8,719 bases of DNA from Flavobacteriaceae bacterium (lineage in GTDB: Bacteria > Bacteroidota > Bacteroidia > Flavobacteriales > Flavobacteriaceae), in NCBI GenBank assembly GCA_013003145.1, contig JABDLH010000133.1, positions 1 through 8,719 on the forward strand, given 5' to 3'. The notes beneath the pieces are model-generated. The model was not told the origin of the DNA, searched no databases, and was given only the letters and a program-made list of their open reading frames with translations. Positions within the stretch are counted from its first letter, which is position 1; each line of letters opens with the position of its first letter. The position numbers and the translations under genes were made by a program. Positions 1-5,981 of the stretch are shown piece by piece.

Positions 1-1052
1 ACCGAAAAGCTGATCGCGGAATTCTGAATCAGGTCTACCTTCATTTTGTGATCATGCAGTAATTTAAAGAGATCACCAATACTATCTTCTACGATAAAGG
101 AAAAATCCAGGGATGATAATCGCATAAGTACCTGGTCCTTTTTCACGATAAAACATGGGACTTCGGGTTCAATACCTTCACCTTTGCCTACCATGGTTCC
201 CGGATCTTTCGGATTCAGGAACGATTTTACATGTAACGGGATTTCTTTACGCTGTAAGGGTTGCAGTGTTTTAGGGTGAATCACGGAAGCTCCGTAAAAA
301 GCTAATTCTATGGCCTCCCTGTAAGAGATCCGGTTTAATAAACTGGCCTTTTCAAAATACCTGGGATCCGCGTTCAGTACCCCTGGAACATCCTTCCATA
401 TAGTGACCGAGTTGGCGTTGAGACAGAAAGCGAGTATGGCTGCAGTATAGTCCGATCCTTCCCTTCCCAGGGTAGTCGTAAAATTATTATCATCACTGCC
501 GAGGAAACCCTGGGTTATATACAGTTTCCCCTTCTCTATCCGGTCGTTGACGCGTTGTTGGGTTTTGTCCCACTGAACATTGACGTCCCTGTAGTTAGAG
601 TCGGTCTTTATGTAATCTCGAACATCGATCCAGGTATTGGTTATGCCTGATTCGTTCAAGAAAGCACTGACGATGGTAGAAGATATCAATTCACCGTATC
701 CCACTACCTGGTCATATACAAAATTGTACTTAGGCGATTTATTCCACATTAAAAACCCCTGCACCTCGTCAAACAACGCTTTTACTTCCTTATAGATCGT
801 ATGGTTCATCGCCGGGAAAAGATCGCGGATGATCTCCTGGTGATAATTATTGACCTCGGCCAGTTCTGCAGCCACGGAATCTTTATCCTGGAAATAGGCA
901 TCAACTACTCTTTCCATGGCATTGGTTGTCTTCCCCATTGCGGAAATCACCAGGAAAATATTCTCATGCCCGGTAGTTTCCAAGACCTTCAGTAGGTTGC
1001 GAACACCATTGGCGTCCTTTACTGACGCACCACCAAATTTAAAAACCCTCAT
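1..1052 (-). CDS. Aspartate kinase, monofunctional (3' end cut by the window edge)
   Basis: This enzyme phosphorylates L-aspartate to 4-aspartyl phosphate, the first step towards lysine, threonine, methionine and diaminopimelate. I translated the minus strand from the ATG at 1052-1050; the frame stays open for 350 codons to the window edge. The N-terminus has the amino-acid-kinase signature KFGGAS (residues 5-10). The kinase core carries TTLGREGSDYTA (193-204), then WKDVPGVLNADPR (219-231) and YGASVIHPKTL (253-263). From about residue 300 an ACT-type regulatory domain begins, with LIQNSAISFS at 341-350, so feedback control by an end-product amino acid is likely. There is no sign of a fused homoserine dehydrogenase before the cut, and relatives end near 415-420 residues, so roughly 65 residues are missing. 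Its ATG overlaps the stop of the upstream acetyltransferase gene (ATGA, 1052-1049), implying coupled translation. I leave the symbol blank because isozyme names (lysC, thrA-type) cannot be decided here. Confidence 0.95.
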   Translation of the reverse strand, partial: MRVFKFGGASVKDANGVRNLLKVLETTGHENIFLVISAMGKTTNAMERVVDAYFQDKDSVAAELAEVNNYHQEIIRDLFPAMNHTIYKEVKALFDEVQGFLMWNKSPKYNFVYDQVVGYGELISSTIVSAFLNESGITNTWIDVRDYIKTDSNYRDVNVQWDKTQQRVNDRIEKGKLYITQGFLGSDDNNFTTTLGREGSDYTAAILAFCLNANSVTIWKDVPGVLNADPRYFEKASLLNRISYREAIELAFYGASVIHPKTLQPLQRKEIPLHVKSFLNPKDPGTMVGKGEGIEPEVPCFIVKKDQVLMRLSSLDFSFIVEDSIGDLFKLLHDHKMKVDLIQNSAISFS

Positions 1053-1528
1053 ATTCTGTCAATGTAATTTTTAATCCCTTCTTCATCCAATTGTACCACG
1101 TCCCAATCGCGCATTACCCGAGCTCCTTTACTTTCATAAAAATCAATTGCCGGATCATTCCAATCCAGCACTTCCCAGCTAATTCGTTTTACGCCCAAGG
1201 AATTCCCGTACTTGACAACCGCATTCAATAGAGCCGTTCCGGCCCCACCACCTCGTTCTGTTTCCGTAATGATCAGGTCCTCTAAGTGCAACACCTCCCC
1301 TTTCCAGGTAGAATACCGCGGATAGACCAAGGCCATTCCTATAATATCAGACCCTTTTTCGGCTACAAAACAGTGAAATTTTGGATCACTTCCAAAACCA
1401 TCCTCCTGCATCTGCGCTACACTGACCTCCACGGCCTCCGGTTCTTTCTCATATTCAGCCAGTTCCTGCACCAGGCCGAGGATAGCAGGTATATCTGATC
1501 GATTTGCTTCGCGTATAGTGTACTTCAT
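1049..1528 (-). CDS. GNAT family N-acetyltransferase, SSAT-like
   Basis: This predicted cytoplasmic acetyl-CoA-dependent N-acetyltransferase resembles spermidine/spermine or thialysine acetyltransferases. I place the start at the second Met (ATG 1528-1526, 159 aa), which begins MKYTIREA, the usual first beta strand of the fold. The longest frame begins at 1543 and would add five residues (MFVTI), but a promoter-like element at 1555-1548 puts the likely transcription start about there. Visible motifs, numbered from the short start: ELAEYEK (22-28), a substrate-side motif typical of SSAT; YSTWKGEVLHLEDL (72-85); the acetyl-CoA pyrophosphate loop RGGGAGTALL (92-101); and WNDPAIDFYESKGA (123-136), whose Tyr is the usual catalytic acid position. 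The stop codon overlaps the aspartate kinase start by ATGA, so the two proteins are probably co-produced. The true substrate is unknown: a polyamine, thialysine or a lysine-like amine would all fit the family. Confidence 0.9.
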   Translation of the reverse strand: MKYTIREANRSDIPAILGLVQELAEYEKEPEAVEVSVAQMQEDGFGSDPKFHCFVAEKGSDIIGMALVYPRYSTWKGEVLHLEDLIITETERGGGAGTALLNAVVKYGNSLGVKRISWEVLDWNDPAIDFYESKGARVMRDWDVVQLDEEGIKNYIDRI

Positions 1529-1547
1529 AATTGTTACAAACATAACA

Positions 1548-1555
1548 CAAAGTTA
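1548..1555 (-). promoter_or_regulatory. Candidate Bacteroidota -7 promoter element for the GNAT-aspartate kinase pair
   Basis: The minus strand reads TAACTTTG, a full match to the Bacteroidota -7 element TAnnTTTG. It lies 20 bases upstream of the preferred GNAT start at 1528 and only 5 bases upstream of the alternative start at 1543. Transcription would begin near 1545-1541, favouring the inner start codon. I see no convincing -33 TTG at the expected distance, so the call rests on one element. Confidence 0.5.
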
Positions 1556-1608
1556 TATTCTGAAAAAAACTTAATCCGACGAAAACGATATAGTTTCACA
1601 AAATACCC

Positions 1609-1616
1609 GATATTTG
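1609..1616 (+). promoter_or_regulatory. Weak candidate -7 element for fbp
   Basis: The plus strand reads GATATTTG, matching five of the six fixed positions of TAnnTTTG. It ends 22 bases before the fbp ATG, a sensible distance for a short leader of about 18 bases. No clear -33 TTG is found 19-21 bases upstream. It lies back to back with the minus-strand promoter candidate about 55 bases away. Confidence 0.35.
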
Positions 1617-1638
1617 TGCCCAAAATAAACAAGCCTGA

Positions 1639-2646
1639 ATGGAAAAGAAGAACAAAACTCTTGGTGAATTTATTATTGAACACCAGGCACAGTTCCAGTA
1701 CTCTTCCGGAGAACTCTCCAAACTTATTAACGCCATCCGACTGGCAGCAAAGGTCGTTAACCACGAAGTAAATAAAGCCGGACTTATAGATATCCTCGGT
1801 GCTGTCGGCGATACCAATGTCCAGGGAGAAGAACAGCAAAAGCTTGATGTACTGGCGAACAATAAGTTTATCCAAACCCTGAAAAACCGTGAGATCGTCT
1901 GCGGGATTGCCTCTGAAGAAGAAGATGACTTCATACAGGTGAATAGCAACAACCAGCAGAACCAGAATAAGTATGTGGTCCTGATCGACCCACTTGATGG
2001 CTCTTCCAATATAGATGTGAACGTATCCGTAGGAACCATATTTTCTATCTATAGACGTGTAACCCCTATCGGGAGCCCGGTGACAATGGAGGATTTCCTT
2101 CAGCCCGGTGTTAACCAGGTTGCTGCCGGCTATATTATTTACGGGACCTCTACCATGCTGGTCTATACTACGGGTTATGGTGTAAATGGTTTTACACTAA
2201 ACCCGGCCATAGGAACCTTCTACCTATCACACCCCGATATGAAATACCCGGAGACGGGAAGTATATATTCAATCAACGAAGGGAATTATTCCCATTTCCC
2301 TCAAGGGGTTAAGGATTACATCAAATATTGCCAGAAAGAAGAGGGTGACCGCCCTTATACTTCTCGCTATATAGGATCCCTGGTATCGGATTTCCACAGG
2401 AACATGATCAAGGGAGGAATTTATATGTACCCCAAAAGCAGTGTAGCCTCTAACGGCAAACTGCGATTGCTGTACGAGTGCAACCCAATGGCCTACCTTG
2501 CCGAACAGGCCGGGGGAAAAGCCAGTGATGGTTATAAAAGGATACTGGAAATTCAGCCCACAGAATTACATGAAAGGGTACCCTTCTTCTGTGGAAGCAG
2601 GAAAATGGTAGAGAAAGCAGAAGAATTCATGGCAGTTCACTCCTGA
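1639..2646 (+). CDS. fbp: Class I fructose-1,6-bisphosphatase
   Basis: This enzyme hydrolyses fructose 1,6-bisphosphate to fructose 6-phosphate and phosphate, the committed gluconeogenic step, in the cytoplasm. The 335-residue length is standard for the family. Metal and catalytic residues are all present: SEE at 92-94 (E93, E94), DPLDGSSN at 117-124 (D117, D120) and E280 in [10 protein letters not shown] (274-283). Sugar-phosphate contacts expected from the pig enzyme are also visible: R243 in [12 protein letters not shown], the YMYP segment near 262-265, and K274. The N-terminal SGELSKLI (23-30), KY (111-112) and R140 correspond to the AMP-inhibition site of the family, so allosteric inhibition by AMP is likely (inference). 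The ATG at 1639 is the first in frame after an upstream stop. The gene is transcribed divergently from the GNAT-aspartate kinase pair and convergently with the TerB-like gene, so it appears monocistronic. Confidence 0.97.
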   Translation: MEKKNKTLGEFIIEHQAQFQYSSGELSKLINAIRLAAKVVNHEVNKAGLIDILGAVGDTNVQGEEQQKLDVLANNKFIQTLKNREIVCGIASEEEDDFIQVNSNNQQNQNKYVVLIDPLDGSSNIDVNVSVGTIFSIYRRVTPIGSPVTMEDFLQPGVNQVAAGYIIYGTSTMLVYTTGYGVNGFTLNPAIGTFYLSHPDMKYPETGSIYSINEGNYSHFPQGVKDYIKYCQKEEGDRPYTSRYIGSLVSDFHRNMIKGGIYMYPKSSVASNGKLRLLYECNPMAYLAEQAGGKASDGYKRILEIQPTELHERVPFFCGSRKMVEKAEEFMAVHS

Positions 2647-2672
2647 TCATCCGCTAGGGTTTAAAAGTGAAA

Positions 2673-2686
2673 AACCACTAGTGGTT
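2673..2686 (-). terminator. 14-bp perfect palindrome over the TerB-like gene stop; possible terminator
   Basis: AACCACTAGTGGTT is its own reverse complement and contains the TAG stop codon of the minus-strand TerB-like gene. On the minus strand it can fold as a 5-bp stem (AACCA/TGGTT) with a 4-base loop. It is followed at once by TTT and, after CAC, by another TTTT, giving a weak intrinsic terminator for that gene. On the plus strand there is no T-run after it, so it would terminate fbp poorly. An alternative stem GGTTT (2658-2662) with AAACC (2672-2676) could serve the plus strand. The palindrome could also be a protein-binding site. Confidence 0.45.
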
Positions 2687-3109
2687 CATAAACTTGATCT
2701 CCTGGGTAAAGGTCTCGAGATCTACTCCTGCCTGCACCAGTTTTAGTGCCTTATCTACTACATAGCCTACATTGGCTGGTGTAAAACCAAGCCCGACTCC
2801 AAGACGTTTCAGCATGCCGGTCTGTTTGTCACCCAAATGGTGATCAGCATAAACCATCCTGGCCAGGTCATAGAGTCTTTCCAGTCGCTCGTTGTAGCTA
2901 TTAGGTGGATTCACGGGATGGGAAGCGTAATCCTCAAGGATCTGCTTATAATCATCTTCTGAGATATGCAGATTAGCCGCTAGCCGGTCGAGAAACATCT
3001 TTTCCTCCCCGGAAATTACACCATCACTCATCGCTACTTTGACAATTGCAGCAAAATGATCCTGGTTGCGTTTTCTGAAACCACTGTCAAACAAATCTAA
3101 AAAACCCAT
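2678..3109 (-). CDS. TerB/DjlA-like family protein (tellurite-resistance TerB fold)
   Basis: This 143-residue predicted soluble, all-helical protein resembles the TerB family (COG3793-like) and the N-terminal region of DjlA co-chaperones. It has an internal duplicated look. The first half carries KVAMSDGVISGEEKMFLDRLA (24-44), with acidic residues D29, E35 and E36 that in the family bind metal. The second half carries MVYADHHLGDKQTGMLKRLGVGLGF (85-109), with D89 and D94 in the matching place. There is no signal peptide or membrane helix. Despite the family name, no other ter gene (terC, terD, terZ) is nearby, so tellurite resistance should not be assumed. Proteins of this type are often linked to membrane stress or metal sensing, but the role here is unknown. 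The gene is single, convergent with fbp and divergent from the DNA repair operon. Confidence 0.8.
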   Translation of the reverse strand: MGFLDLFDSGFRKRNQDHFAAIVKVAMSDGVISGEEKMFLDRLAANLHISEDDYKQILEDYASHPVNPPNSYNERLERLYDLARMVYADHHLGDKQTGMLKRLGVGLGFTPANVGYVVDKALKLVQAGVDLETFTQEIKFMNH

Positions 3110-3286
3110 ACGTACCGTGTTTAAACAAGGTAAATATAAATTTTTTACCAGTCTTGCCGGCCAATTTCATTGAATAAATTAGACATCGGTAAACCGGTAA
3201 GAATTTAAAATGAACGGGAATAACACCCACACCCCCCTTGCGGACTTTCCCTGCAATAGAGAATTATTGCTTATTTTCATGAAGCT
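3110..3286. other. Divergent intergenic region before the DNA repair operon
   Basis: This 177-base gap must hold the control signals of the TerB-like gene and the exonuclease-ligase-helicase operon. It contains a compact repeat cluster at 3187-3200: CGGTAA occurs twice, 8 bases apart, and the inverted repeat CGGT-AA-ACCG lies across them. A stem-loop candidate, GCAATA-N6-TATTGC, sits at 3253-3270, 17 bases before the exonuclease ATG. No plus-strand match to TAnnTTTG is visible, so the operon promoter is not recognised. A C-rich run lies at 3225-3240. Confidence 0.5.
3131..3138 (-). promoter_or_regulatory. Weak candidate promoter for the TerB-like gene
   Basis: The minus strand reads TATATTTA, five of the six fixed positions of the Bacteroidota -7 element. 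It lies 21 bases upstream of the ATG, with a TTG at 3164-3162 that is 23 bases further upstream, slightly longer than the usual spacing. I see no better candidate in this gap. Confidence 0.3.
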
Positions 3287-3290
3287 ATGA
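3210..3290 (+). other. 26-codon mini-ORF ending on the exonuclease start codon
   Basis: An ATG at 3210 opens a 26-residue frame (starting MNGNNTHTPL, ending LLLIFMKL) whose TGA stop at 3288-3290 overlaps the exonuclease ATG at 3287 as ATGA. It has no recognisable homology. It could be a translated leader coupled to the exonuclease, but ATGA overlaps arise easily by chance when a protein begins Met-Asn or Met-Lys. Confidence 0.2.
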
Positions 3291-4330
3291 ACAGCCCTCT
3301 TTTAGAATTTACAGATACCGGAATTTACTGCTCCCGGGCCGATATTTACCTGGATCCCTGGAAGCCCGTGAAACGTGCTATCATCACCCATGGACATGCA
3401 GATCACAGTCGCTATGGTCATGGAGCGTACATCACCCATCATAAAAATGTTCCCATCATCCGCCATCGACTTGGAGAGATTTCCGTGACCGGTGTAGAAT
3501 GGGGCGAATCCTTCTCCAGGAACGGGGTACAATTCAGCCTGCACCCGGCAGGTCACATCGTAGGTTCTTCACAGGTCCGGGTTTCATACAAGGATGAGGT
3601 TTGGGTTTTTTCAGGCGATTATAAGACCGAGGATGATGGCCTGGCAACTCCGTACGAGAATATTCCCTGCCATACATTTATAACCGAATGCACCTTTGGA
3701 CTACCGGCTTTTAAATGGCTTCCCCAGGAGGAAGTTTTTAAAGATATTAACCACTGGTGGTCACAGAACAAGTCTGAAGGTAAAACATCTGTACTGTTCG
3801 GGTACAGCCTCGGGAAAGCCCAACGATTACTGAAACACCTGGATACCGGCCTGGGTACCATATATACCCATGGCGCCATTGAGAATATGAATGAAGTGAT
3901 CCGTGAGATCACCCACCTCCCCCCTACGGTACGCATTACCCGGGATACTGAGAAACAAGAGCTTACCGGCAACCTGGTTTTAGCCCCACCCAGTGCACAT
4001 GGCAGCCCATGGATCCGGAAAATGGTGCCCTATGTTACCGCCACTGCAAGTGGATGGATGGCCTTCCGTGGAGCCAGGAGACGCAGGGCTGTGGACCGGG
4101 GATTTGTTCTCAGCGACCATTGTGATTGGCAGGGCCTGCTAAGTAGTATAAATGCCAGTGGAGCCGAGAAAGTCATCTGTACCCACGGCTACTCCGAGAT
4201 CTTTTCACGTTACCTGAGTGAACAGGGATATGACGCGCGGACGGCCGAGACACAATATGAAGGAGAACTCGCAGAAATGGGTAACAGCAGTACAGAAGTA
4301 GATGAGGAAACCCTCGCAGCAGGCGATTAA
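3287..4330 (+). CDS. Ligase-associated DNA exonuclease, metallo-beta-lactamase/beta-CASP type
   Basis: This is a predicted Mn-dependent DNA nuclease of the ligase-associated family (TIGR04122-like), related to the SNM1/CPSF73 fold. The 347 residues carry the expected metal ligands: HGHADH at 35-40, HPAGH at 86-90, D111 in FSGDYK, and FITECTFGLP (131-140). The GYSLGKAQRLL segment (172-182) is diagnostic for this family. The C-terminal half has SGWMAFRGARRRRAVDRGFV (255-274), SDHCDW (276-281, D277 and H278) and the last metal histidine in CTHGYSE (H300). The final 25 residues are acidic and low in complexity, probably a flexible tail. The Pseudomonas putida counterpart has been shown to be a Mn-dependent DNA nuclease. 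It is the first gene of the cassette, 34 bases before the ligase. The ATG at 3287 gives the normal N-terminus; an ATG at 3280 is out of frame and stops at once. Confidence 0.95.
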   Translation: MNSPLLEFTDTGIYCSRADIYLDPWKPVKRAIITHGHADHSRYGHGAYITHHKNVPIIRHRLGEISVTGVEWGESFSRNGVQFSLHPAGHIVGSSQVRVSYKDEVWVFSGDYKTEDDGLATPYENIPCHTFITECTFGLPAFKWLPQEEVFKDINHWWSQNKSEGKTSVLFGYSLGKAQRLLKHLDTGLGTIYTHGAIENMNEVIREITHLPPTVRITRDTEKQELTGNLVLAPPSAHGSPWIRKMVPYVTATASGWMAFRGARRRRAVDRGFVLSDHCDWQGLLSSINASGAEKVICTHGYSEIFSRYLSEQGYDARTAETQYEGELAEMGNSSTEVDEETLAAGD

Positions 4331-4332
4331 AA

Positions 4333-4368
4333 ATGACTGCTCTTATATTAACAGCTATCAACGGATGA
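4333..4368 (+). other. 11-codon mini-ORF bridging the exonuclease stop and the ligase start
   Basis: Two bases after the exonuclease TAA (4328-4330), an ATG at 4333 opens the frame MTALILTAING. Its TGA stop at 4366-4368 overlaps the ligase ATG at 4365 as ATGA. A ribosome finishing the exonuclease could reinitiate here and be delivered to the ligase start. The peptide itself has no recognisable function. The arrangement could be chance. Confidence 0.2.
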
Positions 4369-5981
4369 AGGAATTTGCCGCACTTATTAAAGCATTGGAC
4401 AGCACCAATAAGACTACACTCAAAGTAAGTGCATTGGCAGAATATTTCAATAAGGCGACAGATCCGGATAAGGTCTGGGCCATCGCTATTCTTTCGCATA
4501 GGCGGCCTCCAAGGCCTGTTAATACCACTTTACTCCGGGAGTGGGCTTCAGAATTAGCGGATATACCGCTGTGGCTCTTCGAAGAAAGCTATCATATCGT
4601 GGGAGATCTTGCAGAGACCATTGCCCTGGTAGCACCACCCGGTAAAGATGCCGTGGACAAACCCCTGCATGAATACCTCCAGGACATGATCTGGCTGAAA
4701 GCACGTACGGAGGAAGAAAAAAAGGAATACCTGCTTACGCACTGGACCCAAATGGACTACTACCAGCGTTTTGTGTTTACCAAACTCATCACCGGTGGAT
4801 TCAGAATTGGTGTCAGTCAGAAATTGATGACACGGGCACTGTCCCAATCAACCGGCATAGATGAAGATCTGCTGGCCTATAAGTTAATGGGTAATTGGGA
4901 TCCATCAGAGATCAGTTTCCGGGAATTGATCCTGGAAGAAAAAGAAGGGGACCACTTATCAAGACCATATCCTTTTTACCTGGCTTACGCATTGGAAGAT
5001 GATATATCCTCGCTGGGCGACATACAGGAATGGTCTGCTGAATATAAGTGGGACGGAATCCGATCACAAGTGATCATCAGGGAGGAACAATTATTTACCT
5101 GGACCAGGGGTGAGGAACTAGTGACCGACCGCTACCCTGAATTTGAACAATTCATAGGTCTCATCCCAGATGGGACGGTCTTTGATGGGGAAATACTGGC
5201 CTATGATAAAGGGGAAATCGGGGATTTCAACCTTTTACAGACCAGGATCGGCAGGAAAAACATCACCGCTGCCCTACTGAAAAAAGTGCCGGTTATTCTC
5301 AAAGTATATGACTTGCTGGAATGGGGAGGAGAAGATATCCGGAAATTACCTTTTTCTGAAAGGCGGAACCTTATGGAGAATCTTTTGAATAGCCCGGAAA
5401 TTGTCAAGGCCAGGGAAAACGGACTTCCCTTACAATTATCAGAAACCCTGCCACTGGATTCCTGGGAAGCTGTCGCAGAGGCCAGGAAGCATTCGCGCGA
5501 CATGAAAAGTGAAGGCCTGATGCTAAAACACAAGCATTCGCCTTACCTGGTGGGCCGTAAAAAAGGAGACTGGTGGAAATGGAAGGTAGACCCTTTGACC
5601 GTTGATGCAGTGCTTACCTATGCTATGCGCGGCCACGGCAGGAGAAGCAATCTATTTACCGACTATACTTTTGCCCTCTGGGACGAGAATGAGGAAGGTG
5701 GGCGCGAACTGGTAACTTTTGCAAAAGCTTATTCCGGCCTTACCGACGCTGAATTCCGCAAGGTGGATGCCTGGATCAAGAGAAATACCTTAGAGCGTTT
5801 TGGACCGGTACGCAGTGTAACCCCTCATCACGTATTCGAGATCGCATTTGAAGGTATCGCTAAATCATCACGACATAAAAGTGGTGTTGCCACGCGTTTC
5901 CCGCGGATCTTCAGGTGGCGAAAAGATAAAAAGATAGAAGAAGCTAATACCCTGGATGATCTTAAAAACCTTATTCCCTGA
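4365..5981 (+). CDS. ATP-dependent DNA ligase of the ligase-exonuclease-Lhr cassette
   Basis: This enzyme seals DNA nicks by ATP-dependent adenylylation (538 aa). I choose the ATG at 4365 because MKEFAALIKALDSTNKT is the family's usual start. A longer frame from 4302 would add 21 residues encoded inside the exonuclease gene. Domains: an N-terminal DNA-binding domain (about 1-200), the nucleotidyltransferase core (about 215-410) and an OB fold (about 415-538). Motif I is EYKWDG with the adenylated lysine K228. Motif III is VFDGEI (E276), followed by FNLLQTRIGRK. Motif IV is SEGLMLKHK (E383). Motif V is WWKWKVDP (K405, K407). Motif VI is RFPRIFRWRKDK from R511. No polymerase, primase or nuclease domain is fused, so it is not LigD. 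The stop overlaps the helicase start by one base. It is additional to the NAD-dependent LigA expected elsewhere in the genome. Confidence 0.96.
   Translation: MKEFAALIKALDSTNKTTLKVSALAEYFNKATDPDKVWAIAILSHRRPPRPVNTTLLREWASELADIPLWLFEESYHIVGDLAETIALVAPPGKDAVDKPLHEYLQDMIWLKARTEEEKKEYLLTHWTQMDYYQRFVFTKLITGGFRIGVSQKLMTRALSQSTGIDEDLLAYKLMGNWDPSEISFRELILEEKEGDHLSRPYPFYLAYALEDDISSLGDIQEWSAEYKWDGIRSQVIIREEQLFTWTRGEELVTDRYPEFEQFIGLIPDGTVFDGEILAYDKGEIGDFNLLQTRIGRKNITAALLKKVPVILKVYDLLEWGGEDIRKLPFSERRNLMENLLNSPEIVKARENGLPLQLSETLPLDSWEAVAEARKHSRDMKSEGLMLKHKHSPYLVGRKKGDWWKWKVDPLTVDAVLTYAMRGHGRRSNLFTDYTFALWDENEEGGRELVTFAKAYSGLTDAEFRKVDAWIKRNTLERFGPVRSVTPHHVFEIAFEGIAKSSRHKSGVATRFPRIFRWRKDKKIEEANTLDDLKNLIP

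Noticed and set aside
801..995. Plus-strand 64-residue frame
   Set aside because: It is antisense within the aspartate kinase coding frame, which carries clear family motifs throughout; no independent support.
1534..2039. Minus-strand frames of 113 and 147 residues antisense to fbp
   Set aside because: They are antisense to a fully conserved FBPase frame. The shorter one also extends over the divergent promoter region, and neither resembles a known protein.
2678..3109. Tellurite-resistance operon
   Set aside because: Only a single TerB-like protein is present; no TerC, TerD, TerZ or related gene is in the window.
4365..5981. LigD-type end-joining ligase
   Set aside because: The protein has only DNA-binding, nucleotidyltransferase and OB domains, with no polymerase or 3'-phosphoesterase module, and no Ku gene lies nearby.
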